Part shown: one piece after another, positions 7,465 to 14,723 of the stretch
Layout: each line of letters begins with the position of its first letter
Position numbering within the stretch: position 1 is the first letter of the stretch
IMG/VR virus record: IMGVR_UViG_3300025305_003938
Coordinates: 16,439-80,438 of that record
Reading direction: 5' to 3' (one strand)
Length of the DNA stretch: 64,000 bases
Source: a virus
Translations under genes and position numbers: made by a program
The notes under the pieces: model-generated
What the model was told of the DNA's origin: nothing
What the model saw: the letters and a program-made list of their open reading frames with translations, nothing else
Database searches by the model: none

Positions 7465-8361
7465 ATGTCAATTGAAAGAGAAACATTCATAAAAGAACTT
7501 GAACTTCGCGAAAACATTCGCCGAGCAGTTCGAATCGTTAAAGCCAACAAGATACAGGCGATTAACGAGCAAAAAGCTCAAGAGCAGCATCTTCGCACCT
7601 TGATCAACAGAACAATAACGGAGCAGAAATTAACAGATATCGATTCTGTGTTCTCTTTCCTCTTCGAACAGGAGCAAGTCGACCCAGACGAAGCGCCACA
7701 CCGTTCGACTGCAATCAACAAGCTAGAAACGCTTCTCAAGGCTATCATAGACAAGCTAGAGGACGGATATAAATCTCTAACAACTGCGCCAGAGCAGCGA
7801 GAGTCATACAGAGCCCATATTGTCAATGGTGTAGTAAACGCCTTATCGGTAGTTGATTCTAAGGATGAGAAGCAGCATGGGGGCGGAAAAACTCCTATAG
7901 TTCCTGTGACCGAAGAAGTCGGCGTTGATATCGGAACGGAGCCAGAAGAAGATGAAGCTTTTCTTGCAGTCCGAGATGTAGATAAACAGAAATTAGAAGA
8001 CCCGGATCCGGAAATAGAAAAAGCTGCAAATTTCGGGATCGAAGGTATGGATGAGACCGGCCGCGATTTCGCCATTGAGGCGTTCGATGAAATTGATTCG
8101 CAGATTGTCAATGTTTATTCAAAGCTTCGAAATACTGCCGATAAAAAAGAATTTCAAGATTATCTAGTAACGAACCTCAAGTTGCATTTTGATATTTTTG
8201 AGAAGGAGCTGGACGCTAAGATAGCCGAGCCTACAACTCCGGAATATGAAAGGGAGCAGGATGCCAACGCGGCAGGGATGGAAGAACCTCCCATGGCCGA
8301 AGAAGATATCAGCCTAGATCTCAACGAAATTAAGCAATGGCTCAAAAGTCAAAAAAGATAA
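7465..8361 (+). CDS. Acidic helical protein (298 aa), unknown
   Basis: Not recognised. The N-terminal ~60 residues form a basic amphipathic helix region (LELRENIRRAVRIVKANK) reminiscent of, but not identical to, the KEEL leaders upstream. The centre and C-terminus are acidic (EPEEDEAF, EDPDPEIEK, EEPPMAEEDISLDLNE). High charge, low Cys content and helical character fit a scaffold, core or internal protein. The ribosome site is GAGGATTT before ATG 7465. It overlaps the next gene by 25 bases. Confidence 0.65.
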   Translation: MSIERETFIKELELRENIRRAVRIVKANKIQAINEQKAQEQHLRTLINRTITEQKLTDIDSVFSFLFEQEQVDPDEAPHRSTAINKLETLLKAIIDKLEDGYKSLTTAPEQRESYRAHIVNGVVNALSVVDSKDEKQHGGGKTPIVPVTEEVGVDIGTEPEEDEAFLAVRDVDKQKLEDPDPEIEKAANFGIEGMDETGRDFAIEAFDEIDSQIVNVYSKLRNTADKKEFQDYLVTNLKLHFDIFEKELDAKIAEPTTPEYEREQDANAAGMEEPPMAEEDISLDLNEIKQWLKSQKR

Positions 8362-8702
8362 GAGGCAAGAACCAATCTCATAGTATTTCTAGAAAGTTAC
8401 GACTAGAGAGAAAGTCCTCAGACGAATTCGAAGTGATGCTGAACTCCTTAACTCTGGAGGAAATTGTCGGACTTAAGTTAGAGTTGGCATCAAAAGCAGT
8501 CAAAGGCAAGATGTATGGAATCCCTCTCTGGAGTAAACTTCCGGAAATAGCCCGGGACGCAGCATTTAAATATGCGGCCTCTGCCACGAAATCCAAGTCT
8601 GAAGCTGCAAAGTTCTTAGGTATCAGTGTCTTAAGGTATAACAAGTTATATTATCGTTATACAATTGATGAGTATTTTACTGAGAATAAAGAGGATTTGT
8701 GA
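8337..8702 (+). CDS. Small basic protein with helix-turn-helix-like C-terminus
   Basis: 121 residues with a basic start (MAQKSKKIRGKNQ...). Residues ~88-110 (KSKSEAAKFLGISVLRYNKL) read like a Fis/helix-turn-helix unit: a Ser/Glu-led helix, the AAKFLGIS turn and a recognition helix. A DNA-binding regulator is therefore likely, with an unknown target. It overlaps the upstream gene, so it is translated as part of that operon. It lies just before the tmRNA promoter. Confidence 0.65.
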   Translation: MAQKSKKIRGKNQSHSISRKLRLERKSSDEFEVMLNSLTLEEIVGLKLELASKAVKGKMYGIPLWSKLPEIARDAAFKYAASATKSKSEAAKFLGISVLRYNKLYYRYTIDEYFTENKEDL

Positions 8703-8773
8703 TGTCAGGGTCTCAGGAAGAGGATATAGTGGATAATTATCTTGATATCAATACTAATTGGTGTTATAATTAA
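8702..8773 (+). CDS. Possible micro-ORF (23 aa) upstream of tmRNA
   Basis: The start overlaps the previous stop (TGATG). The encoded peptide MSGSQEEDIVDNYLDINTNW plus CYN is acidic and short. The -35 and -10 boxes of the tmRNA promoter lie within this frame. That could mean the ORF is fortuitous or that it is a translationally coupled leader. Low confidence. Confidence 0.3.
   Translation: MSGSQEEDIVDNYLDINTNWCYN
8742..8770 (+). promoter_or_regulatory. Sigma-70 promoter for tmRNA
   Basis: TTGATA at 8742-8747, a 17-base spacer and a perfect TATAAT at 8765-8770. The predicted start is near 8777, some 15 bases before the mature tmRNA 5' end. This matches host housekeeping sigma recognition. Confidence 0.75.
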
Positions 8774-8791
8774 AGCTAATAACTAAAAGAA

Positions 8792-9109
8792 GGGGGTGAC
8801 TAGGTATCGACAGGGTATAAAATATTGAATGGTGCAAGCTGTGCAACTACTGAATATAACACATAAAACTTAATTCAGAACTATAATAACTGCCAATAAC
8901 GCAGATTACGATCTAGCCTTAACCGCTTAATCCTTGGTTGCTCTTCATACCAAGTGTCCAAGAAGAGTCTAATAAATAAAACGTTTGTTTTTTAGTTTTT
9001 GTCGGATTGAAAAAAAGCTAAAACAATTGCCACATTGTGGCCAAGCTTGTGAATGACCTGAAAATATGTATATTTCTGGACGACGGTGCAAGTCCGTCCA
9101 CCTCCACCA
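8792..9109 (+). ncRNA. ssrA: Transfer-messenger RNA (tmRNA), one-piece
   Basis: The 5' end GGGGGTGACTAGGTATCGAC and the 3' end (T-arm GTGCAAGTC, then CACCTCCACCA) are the tRNA-like part of tmRNA. The 7-bp acceptor stem has the G3-U70 pair that alanyl-tRNA synthetase recognises, and CCA is encoded. The tag frame at 8892-8930 reads ANNADYDLALTA followed by TAA. The resume codon is GCC, just after TAATAACT, which resembles the E. coli context. The tag ends in LTA rather than the usual LAA. The 318-base length fits the one-piece form with pseudoknots. It would rescue stalled ribosomes during infection and mark the peptides for proteolysis. Confidence 0.93.
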
Positions 9110-9123
9110 TATTAAAAGGCGTT

Positions 9124-9159
9124 TCCACCTTTCATAGACTACTTACTATGGAGGGTGGA
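9124..9159 (+). promoter_or_regulatory. Hairpin that can sequester the HNH ribosome site
   Basis: TCCACC (9124-9129) pairs with GGTGGA (9154-9159), and CATAG (9133-9137) pairs with CTATG (9146-9150). A 3x3 internal loop (TTT/GAG) lies between them. The ribosome site GGAGG at 9150-9154 is inside this structure, just before ATG 9161. T4 homing-endonuclease mRNAs such as I-TevI use similar hairpins to block early translation. That function is inferred here. Confidence 0.65.
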
Positions 9160-9160
9160 T

Positions 9161-9703
9161 ATGTCCAAAATTACATTAACCTGTCCTATATGTGGGATGC
9201 ATTTTGATAGAAACAAAAAAGAATATAATAGAAGTCAAAGGGTTGGCCGGCCAAGTTATTGTTCTAGATCTTGTTCTGGTAAGGCCAATATTCAAAGTTT
9301 AGGACGCTATGTTGGCGACGACAGCCAGCTTCGGCTTCATGGATATAAACGAAAAGCAGATGAGTTTTCTAAATTTAGATATTTTTTAAGACGTATAAAA
9401 TCTAGAGATTATAAAAAAGGTAAAAGCGATATTGACTTACCCTATCTCAAAGAGTTATGGGTAAGTCAAGAAGGTAAGTGCCCTTTTACCGGATGGGATC
9501 TCATCCTTCCAAATAACTCATCGAAACGAAATGATAGATCCGCAATGAGAGCATCTATAGATAGAATTGATAACAATAAAGGTTATATAAAAGGAAATAT
9601 TCGTTATGTAGCTGTGATGGCTAACTACTGCCGAAATTCTTTTTCTGATGATGAAGTTAAGATGTTTTGCGAAGCAGTTGTAAGAAATAGAAATATATTA
9701 TGA
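9161..9703 (+). CDS. HNH homing-type endonuclease
   Basis: 180 residues. A CxxC zinc pair (CPICGMHF) and a second pair (CSRSC) are at the N-terminus. Towards the C-terminus, CPFTGWDLIL then SIDRIDNNKGYIKGNIRYV is the DRxxNxxGYxxGNxR signature of phage HNH endonucleases. ATG 9161 is preferred over GTG 9155 because GGAGG is correctly spaced. It sits directly behind the tmRNA and overlaps the next gene by ATGA. Such enzymes are usually free-standing mobile genes; the tmRNA or a neighbour could be its target in related phages, which is inference. Confidence 0.85.
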   Translation: MSKITLTCPICGMHFDRNKKEYNRSQRVGRPSYCSRSCSGKANIQSLGRYVGDDSQLRLHGYKRKADEFSKFRYFLRRIKSRDYKKGKSDIDLPYLKELWVSQEGKCPFTGWDLILPNNSSKRNDRSAMRASIDRIDNNKGYIKGNIRYVAVMANYCRNSFSDDEVKMFCEAVVRNRNIL

Positions 9704-10251
9704 AGAAGATCTTATTATATATAATATTAATATTAATAATACCTAATACTATATTAGCTGGTAATTTAATTACTAACTTTTCTAGAATTCATGCAATAGA
9801 CTCTCAGCCATATAAAATTGGTAAATGGATCGATATTCCTCAGATTGTTGTTTGCAGTACTGCTCCCATCACCCTAGAAGGTGTAAAGGCCGCAATCGAT
9901 TGGTGGACTAAAAGGGGTCACAAACTTAATAAAAATATTATATTTAAGAATAAAGAAGCTGATATTATATGTAATGAAGCTACTCCTATAGGTTATATAA
10001 CAATTGATATAGGAGATGAGAATACATTACAAAAAGACACCTCTCTGGGCACTTCATATGTCTCAGTATTAGATCCAATTGGTGAAATCGTATGGACCAG
10101 AATATATCTTAAATTTACTCCCAATCCAATGGTCTTAGAACATGAACTAGGTCATGGTTTGGGATTTCTTCATTATAATAAAGTTGGCCATTTGATGCAT
10201 GAGAAGTGGGCTGAAAGCGGCTGGTCTGATATAGGCTTAAATTTAAAATAA
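9700..10251 (+). CDS. Secreted metzincin-like zinc protease
   Basis: 183 residues with a clean signal peptide (KKILLYIILILIIPNTILAG, cleavage near residue 20). HELGHGLGFLHYNKVGHLMH at about 147-166 is a textbook metzincin zinc site (HExxHxxGxxH) with a Met just downstream. The domain is small, comparable with matrixin-like minimal metzincins. Export to the periplasm or outside is expected, so possible roles are cleaving envelope proteins, immune or surface functions, or lysis. It follows the HNH gene by ATGA overlap and may have moved with it. Substrate unknown. Confidence 0.8.
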   Translation: MKKILLYIILILIIPNTILAGNLITNFSRIHAIDSQPYKIGKWIDIPQIVVCSTAPITLEGVKAAIDWWTKRGHKLNKNIIFKNKEADIICNEATPIGYITIDIGDENTLQKDTSLGTSYVSVLDPIGEIVWTRIYLKFTPNPMVLEHELGHGLGFLHYNKVGHLMHEKWAESGWSDIGLNLK

Positions 10252-10300
10252 TTTGTGGGCTGCATAACTCGACACTAGTTAGCTGTGGAGGGCGCCCCAC

Positions 10301-11392
10301 TTGCGTAAAAAGAAGCTTAAAATTGGCCTTGTATCGGGTCATGATGAGAACATCTGGAGTAACGGCCTCGTACAGAATGTTTGGAACCTATATAGGCTTT
10401 TAAAATTAGCTGGTTACAACGTACATTGCGTATCTCAGAGTAGTAAGATAGCCGGGAAGAGCCTCTTTGACGCAAAGATCAAACCTCTACTAATAGAAAA
10501 TGCAAATCAATATGATCTCATTATTGAGATTGTCCACGGCCTCACAACTAAATTAGCAGACAGTTATGTTAAGAAGGGTGGCATAGTTGTTGGTGTACAG
10601 TATGGAAACAATCTCCTAATCCACACAGAAAATATGTTATTCAAGGACGATCTGCTTCCAAAGCATGAGACCAGAAGGTCCGAAATATGGACTAGCCCTC
10701 ACTACGATTTTGCAGTTCCAGCATATGAAATTTTAGAGAAAATGCCAGTTAAGACATGTCCATATGTTTGGGATTCAGATATATTTGATTTAGCATGCAA
10801 GAACAAAAAATATGATCCATTCTTCAAACAAGGGCAAGATATCAAAACATTTGCATCGTTCGAACCAAACATCAATATGGTGAAAACTAGTACAATTCCT
10901 ATATTAATTGCTGAAAAGTACGCCGATATGACCGGTGATTATGACAAAGACGTTTATATATTTGGAGCTGAGAAACTTAAAGGAAATCCAACGTTTATCG
11001 ATTTTATTCGCAAACTAGAATTACATAAAAAAAGAAAGATTTCTTTCGAAGGCCGTTGGCACACGCCCTTTGTAATGCATAAAGGTTTTGCGGACGTAAT
11101 TATATCACATCAGTGGCAAAATCACTTAAATTACCTACAGTTAGAAGCAATGTATACAAATAGGCCATGTGTTCATAATAACCCTAGGCTTGCAGAATAT
11201 GGGTCTTTTTATAATGAATTTGATGTTACTGAGGGCGCCTTGCAGTTGCAGAACGCTCTGGAGACTCATAATGAGAATTTTGAAGAGATATCAGAGATGA
11301 ACAGAGAACGCCTTTGGCGGTTCAGTCCGATAAACAAAAAAAATGTACAGGGATATAGCGAACTAATCGAGGAGCTGATGGATAAAAGATGA
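10301..11392 (+). CDS. DUF2827-like GT-B glycosyltransferase
   Basis: 363 residues starting at TTG 10301, with GGAGGG eight bases upstream. The N-terminus (KIGLVSGHDENIWSNGLVQN) and the ordered two-domain layout resemble the DUF2827 group of putative glycosyltransferases. ISHQWQNHLNYLQLEAMYTN near residue 270 followed by NRPCVHNNPRL is typical of the sugar-nucleotide-binding C-terminal half of GT-B enzymes. Donor and acceptor are unknown. It lies apart from the main glycan locus but could serve the same surface. It overlaps the aminotransferase gene by four bases. Confidence 0.65.
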   Translation: MRKKKLKIGLVSGHDENIWSNGLVQNVWNLYRLLKLAGYNVHCVSQSSKIAGKSLFDAKIKPLLIENANQYDLIIEIVHGLTTKLADSYVKKGGIVVGVQYGNNLLIHTENMLFKDDLLPKHETRRSEIWTSPHYDFAVPAYEILEKMPVKTCPYVWDSDIFDLACKNKKYDPFFKQGQDIKTFASFEPNINMVKTSTIPILIAEKYADMTGDYDKDVYIFGAEKLKGNPTFIDFIRKLELHKKRKISFEGRWHTPFVMHKGFADVIISHQWQNHLNYLQLEAMYTNRPCVHNNPRLAEYGSFYNEFDVTEGALQLQNALETHNENFEEISEMNRERLWRFSPINKKNVQGYSELIEELMDKR

Positions 11393-12630
11393 AAAATGTA
11401 TTCACTAAAATACCAAGAACGGGTGTAATTTATGTTACACAAAGAGCCACGGCCGAAGGATTTTATCGCGGCCATCCGGAGTGGTGCAACTTGGGTCAAG
11501 GCCAACCGGAAATAGGAAAACTAGTAAATGGTGTCGATAGGATCGAAGAGATTAAAATAGATCCATTGGATCATGAATATTCTCCAATAAGTGGCTTAAA
11601 GCCCCTCCGCCAAGCAATTGCAGATCAGTATAATGCACTATACAGAAAAGGTAAAAAGTCTAAATACACATATGAGAACGTCTCAGTCTGCCCCGGCGGC
11701 CGCGCGGCTTTAACAAGAGTAGTGGCATCGATAGGAAATATCAACCTAGGCCACTTCATCCCGGATTATACTGCCTATGAAGAACTCTTAGCTTCATTTA
11801 GGACGTTCAATACAATCCCTATATTATTAGATCCAGAGAATGGATATAATATATCGACACAGGATCTTAAAAAAGAGATTCACGGCAGGGGATTAGGCGC
11901 GCTGCTAGTTTCGAATCCCTGCAATCCAACAGGAAAAGTAATATCAGCTGATTCTTTAAACAAATGGATCGAGCTGGGTAGGGAATTTGATTGTGTTATG
12001 CTCATGGACGAGTTTTATAGTAGCTACATATATTCAGGCGCAAAAACAAATAAAACATTGAGTTCTGCGGCTTATGTAGAAGATATCAATTCAGATCCAG
12101 TCGTCATAATTGATGGAATGTCTAAAAACTGGAGATATCCAGGCTGGCGTGTTGCTTGGGCGATTGGGCCCAAAAATATCATTAGTTCCATTAATAGTGC
12201 CGGCAGTTACTTGGATGGCGGCGCCGCAAGGCCTCTACAAAGAGCGTGCCTGCCACTATTCGAAGATAACAAGATAGCTGTAGAAACTGCAGCTATCCAA
12301 AACACCTTCCGGAAAAAGAGAAGAGTGCTCCTCGATGGATTACAGAATATTGGCGTTTTTTTCGAAAGAGAGCCCGAAGGAGCGTTTTACGCATGGGGTA
12401 ACATATCAAACCTCCCATCTTCCATCAACACCGGCCAGAACTTCCTTGAGGCGTGCCTGAAAGAGAAGGTAATTGTGGTACCCGGAGAGTATTTTGATGT
12501 CAACCCGGGAAAGAGAAGAGACAACAAGTCTAGATTCGCCAATCACATACGTTTTTCTTTCGGACCATCTGAAGATGTGATCGAAGAAGCCATTGGAAGA
12601 TTGGAAAAGGTAATTCAGAGAGAGGGATGA
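11389..12630 (+). CDS. PLP-dependent aminotransferase, class I/II fold
   Basis: 413 residues. The visible motifs are SNPCNPTGKVIS (~residue 174), DEFYSSYIY (PLP-phenol Asp/Tyr region) and SKNWRYPGWRVAW (~244), where the Lys forms the internal aldimine. FANHIRFSFG near the C-terminus carries the substrate-carboxylate Arg. This is the aspartate-aminotransferase superfamily; the amino donor and the product cannot be told. Length is normal for the family. Its coupling to a glycosyltransferase suggests an amino-sugar or amino-acid modification, but class I/II enzymes differ from the DegT class used for most amino sugars, so amino-acid metabolism is equally possible. Confidence 0.85.
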   Translation: MKNVFTKIPRTGVIYVTQRATAEGFYRGHPEWCNLGQGQPEIGKLVNGVDRIEEIKIDPLDHEYSPISGLKPLRQAIADQYNALYRKGKKSKYTYENVSVCPGGRAALTRVVASIGNINLGHFIPDYTAYEELLASFRTFNTIPILLDPENGYNISTQDLKKEIHGRGLGALLVSNPCNPTGKVISADSLNKWIELGREFDCVMLMDEFYSSYIYSGAKTNKTLSSAAYVEDINSDPVVIIDGMSKNWRYPGWRVAWAIGPKNIISSINSAGSYLDGGAARPLQRACLPLFEDNKIAVETAAIQNTFRKKRRVLLDGLQNIGVFFEREPEGAFYAWGNISNLPSSINTGQNFLEACLKEKVIVVPGEYFDVNPGKRRDNKSRFANHIRFSFGPSEDVIEEAIGRLEKVIQREG

Positions 12631-12731
12631 TGCTAGGTAAGATTTTCTTTACAACTGCATCTTTAATTGTTATTCTACTTTTAGCAACCATGCTGACAGA
12701 TGAAGGAAGTCCCACCAGATGGAAGAAGTAA
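12630..12731 (+). CDS. Small single-pass membrane peptide (33 aa)
   Basis: ATG 12630 overlaps the aminotransferase stop (ATGATG) and has GAGAGGG as ribosome site. The peptide MLGKIFFTTASLIVILLLAT plus a polar tail has one membrane helix (~residues 5-21) and ends basic (RWKK). It overlaps the next gene by 13 bases, so it looks like a true operon member. Function unknown. Confidence 0.55.
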   Translation: MLGKIFFTTASLIVILLLATMLTDEGSPTRWKK

Positions 12732-12967
12732 CTGAGCCAACACCCCACGTTGATGGGCCCCCATGGACCATCGCCGCGCGCTTCGCAGAATTCGAAGAAG
12801 CTGATCGAAAGAGGAAAGAACTAGCCCAAGAGGAAGATCTGCAAGTAAAAGTGCACTATATGACACCTTTGCGCAAAGATCCCTTCTTTGCCGTAAAGAC
12901 AAGGATAGATCCAACTTCTCAGTTGACAACAACTAAAAATAAGAAGAACAAGAAAAGAAAATCTTGA
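12719..12967 (+). CDS. Small charged protein (82 aa), unknown
   Basis: The N-terminal part has WTIAARFAEFEEADRKRKEL and a middle VKVHYM, with a basic low-complexity end (KNKKNKKRKS). The centre looks like a small alpha/beta domain in which one helix is followed by a strand pair. I recall similar short proteins in marine phages but can give no family name. It ends a few bases into the next promoter's -35 region, so a transcription unit probably ends here. Confidence 0.6.
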   Translation: MEEVTEPTPHVDGPPWTIAARFAEFEEADRKRKELAQEEDLQVKVHYMTPLRKDPFFAVKTRIDPTSQLTTTKNKKNKKRKS

Positions 12968-12992
12968 CAACTAGTCATTTAAGCGCTATTAT
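12964..12992 (+). promoter_or_regulatory. Sigma-70 promoter for RNA methyltransferase gene
   Basis: TTGACA at 12964-12969, a 17-base spacer and TATTAT at 12987-12992. The expected start, about 7 bases after the -10 box, falls on the A of ATG 12999. The mRNA from this promoter would therefore be leaderless. Confidence 0.7.
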
Positions 12993-12998
12993 GGTGGC

Positions 12999-13523
12999 AT
13001 GATTCGTAGTGAGACTAGACGAGAGCGTTATAACGGAAAACTAGTCGATGCAAAGACGTACCCGATATCTCTTTGTGCCATCAATTTTATGTTCGATGAC
13101 AACATTGGGTACTTGATCCGCGCCGCAGCCTGCTTTGGCGCCAAAAAATTGCATGTAATAGGCAGAATGCCCCTGAGAGGCGCTGTGAAAGCCACTAGCG
13201 GCAGTCTGTATGACTACGTAGATATTGAACCTCACAGTTCACCAACGGCATTCTTAGAGCGGATGACAGAGGAAAATGTGCAATTAATTTGTGCGGAACT
13301 GGCTAATAGCGCCGTTTCCATTGAAAATTTCAATTTTTCCTATGAAAAAGAGATATGCATCGTCGTTGGTAACGAAACAACAGGAATTCCACCGGAGATT
13401 CTAAAGAAAAGTCAGAATATATTTATTCCAATGCCCGGTGTGGGATTTTGTTTGAATACTGCGCAAGCAGCGAACATCATGTTATACGAAACTGTTAAAC
13501 AATATGAAAGGTTAAACAAATGA
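12999..13523 (+). CDS. SPOUT (TrmH/SpoU-type) RNA 2'-O-methyltransferase
   Basis: 174 residues. LCAINFMFDDNIGYLIRAAACFG near the N-terminus corresponds to SpoU motif 1 (N..N.G...R.A..FG). CIVVGNETTGIP (~117-128) is motif 2. FIPMPGVGFCLNTAQAANIMLYE (~142-164) is motif 3 with the knot. The family uses SAM to methylate ribose in tRNA or rRNA. Phage tRNA genes close by make tRNA the plausible substrate, but this is inferred. The enzyme is minimal, without the N-terminal extension of some TrmH proteins. ATG 12999 has no ribosome site; see the promoter upstream. Confidence 0.85.
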   Translation: MIRSETRRERYNGKLVDAKTYPISLCAINFMFDDNIGYLIRAAACFGAKKLHVIGRMPLRGAVKATSGSLYDYVDIEPHSSPTAFLERMTEENVQLICAELANSAVSIENFNFSYEKEICIVVGNETTGIPPEILKKSQNIFIPMPGVGFCLNTAQAANIMLYETVKQYERLNK

Positions 13524-13747
13524 GTTTTAAAATTGAAAGAGTGGAGAATGGCTGGATGGCCACCCAAAATGCAGATATGTGGGTTTTTCAGGACGAAGAC
13601 GGAGAAGTCGAAGAGAGGCTATCTGAATCTGAAAGCCTAGGCCGAACGCTAGAATTTTTATTTTCTGATTTCTTGCAATCGAAAGAAAATGGTGGTATAG
13701 TCTTGGGACACACTAGCGAGAGTTTAGAAGTAAATGAAGAGTCTTAA
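13520..13747 (+). CDS. Small acidic protein (75 aa), unknown
   Basis: It starts within the methyltransferase stop (ATGA overlap). The sequence MSFKIERVENGWMATQNADM then WVFQDEDGEVEERL has the beta-hairpin pattern of a small beta domain, followed by a helix (LGRTLEFLFSDFLQSK). No known motif is visible. It overlaps the next gene by 14 bases. A function linked to the methyltransferase is possible from position only. Confidence 0.6.
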   Translation: MSFKIERVENGWMATQNADMWVFQDEDGEVEERLSESESLGRTLEFLFSDFLQSKENGGIVLGHTSESLEVNEES

Positions 13748-14000
13748 GCTAATATTAATAGCAATGCTGTTTTCGACCGGTTGCGCGCATGGCGTGATAT
13801 ATCAATTGAGTTTCAGCGCTGTCCCCACTTTGTCTGGGAACTGCAATCATTCATTCCCGATTAAAGGGAACGATGGTAACTATGGTTTTATATACCACAC
13901 ACATGAGAGCCCCTACTATGATAGGGTGTTGGCCGAACAGTGTTTCGCCGACGAAGCTACTGCAAGAAAGTTGGGATATCGTAGATATAAGCACCCGTAG
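13734..14000 (+). CDS. Putative lipoprotein (88 aa)
   Basis: The N-terminus MKSLKLILIAMLFSTGCAHG is a lipoprotein signal, with lipobox FSTGC and Cys at residue 17. The mature part is ~70 residues with Cys residues and no known fold. The gene's last codons and its TAG stop (13998-14000) fall inside the following tRNA-Arg, so the coding end overlaps the tRNA by ten bases. It probably localises to the outer or inner membrane of the host. Spanins and superinfection-exclusion proteins are examples of phage lipoproteins, but no specific assignment is justified. Confidence 0.65.
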   Translation: MKSLKLILIAMLFSTGCAHGVIYQLSFSAVPTLSGNCNHSFPIKGNDGNYGFIYHTHESPYYDRVLAEQCFADEATARKLGYRRYKHP

Positions 14001-14068
14001 CTCAGTCTGGATAGAGCAACGGTTTTCTACACCGTTGGTCGCAGGTTCGAATCCTGCCGGGTGTGCCA
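13991..14068 (+). tRNA. tRNA-Arg (TCT)
   Basis: A complete cloverleaf. The acceptor stem is GCACCCG with CGGGTGT (first pair G-U), the D-arm is GCTC/GAGC, and the anticodon stem ACGGT/ACCGT encloses TTTCTAC (anticodon TCT). The T-arm is GCAGG/CCTGC with TTCGAAT, and CCA is encoded. It reads AGA codons, common in this AT-rich genome. Confidence 0.93.
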
Positions 14069-14084
14069 CCCTTCACTTTTCATT

Positions 14085-14423
14085 ATGATCAAACTAGAGA
14101 AAATCTTATTATTTACTATTTGTGTGATCCTCGCGATCATTCTTCGTGTTACTTGTGTGGGCGCCCAAGAAACTACAGCAAAACTTGATAAAGACACGTG
14201 CTTTGCATTATTTCAGCAAATCATAGAAACTCAGAATACTAGGCGAGCCTATCAGCTTGGATTCGAAGAAACGCTCCTCCGCCACGAAGAAAACAAAATT
14301 TCGAAAGAGCAGTACGATGCTTACCTTACTACTTGGAAAGACAAGGAAAATGAGTTAAGAACCAAGGTCACAGCGCTTTATAATCATGCATATGCCGGGA
14401 GCTGCTTCAACTATAAAAAGTAA
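14085..14423 (+). CDS. Exported small protein (112 aa)
   Basis: ATG 14085 is used because the longer frame from 14061 would start inside the tRNA. Residues ~5-26 (EKILLFTICVILAIILRVTC) form a signal peptide with a likely cleavage near VGAQE. The mature part is helical and charged, with two Cys (CFALFQQIIET.. and SCFNYKK) that could form a periplasmic disulphide. No family recognised. A role in the host envelope is inferred from the signal. Confidence 0.6.
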   Translation: MIKLEKILLFTICVILAIILRVTCVGAQETTAKLDKDTCFALFQQIIETQNTRRAYQLGFEETLLRHEENKISKEQYDAYLTTWKDKENELRTKVTALYNHAYAGSCFNYKK

Positions 14424-14467
14424 TTTGAATTTTTCGAATACTATTATATTATGAGAAGGGGCCGCAT

Positions 14468-14722
14468 ATGAAAATCACAGAAAAAATAAAAAAAGAGATA
14501 ATTCTTAAAGCCATGGCCGAGTTCGGAAGTGAACCCGACTGGTATATAAAAAATAGTTCAGATATGGGCCTCACTCTCTACGCCGACTGCTGGGAAAACA
14601 CAGATTTGTCTGGAAAACTAAGAATCGACTTGCCTGAAAGGTACCATGGATTAAGAACAGTGGTACTTCACAGAGAATCCCCGTCTTACGCGGAACCCGA
14701 AGGTAAAAAATTTACAATTTAG
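14468..14722 (+). CDS. Small protein (84 aa), unknown
   Basis: A good ribosome site (AGAAGGGG) lies ahead of ATG 14468, and a TTGAAT/TATTAT promoter-like pair (spacing 16) is at about 14425-14452. The sequence starts with a basic helix (MKITEKIKKEIILKAMAEFG) and then has beta-like segments (GLTLYADCW, LRIDLPERYHG). The MKITEK start loosely recalls the KITK leaders but lacks the KEEL part. Unknown function. Confidence 0.6.
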   Translation: MKITEKIKKEIILKAMAEFGSEPDWYIKNSSDMGLTLYADCWENTDLSGKLRIDLPERYHGLRTVVLHRESPSYAEPEGKKFTI

Positions 14723-14723
14723 T

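Noticed and set aside
7578-8111. Minus-strand Ser-rich ORF of 177 codons
   Set aside because: Lies fully inside a well-formed plus-strand gene. Its Ser/Thr/Ala composition is typical of antisense frames here.
8892-8930. The tmRNA tag frame as a micro-gene
   Set aside because: It is the internal tag of tmRNA, with the resume codon and stop in the expected context, so it has no separate ribosome site.
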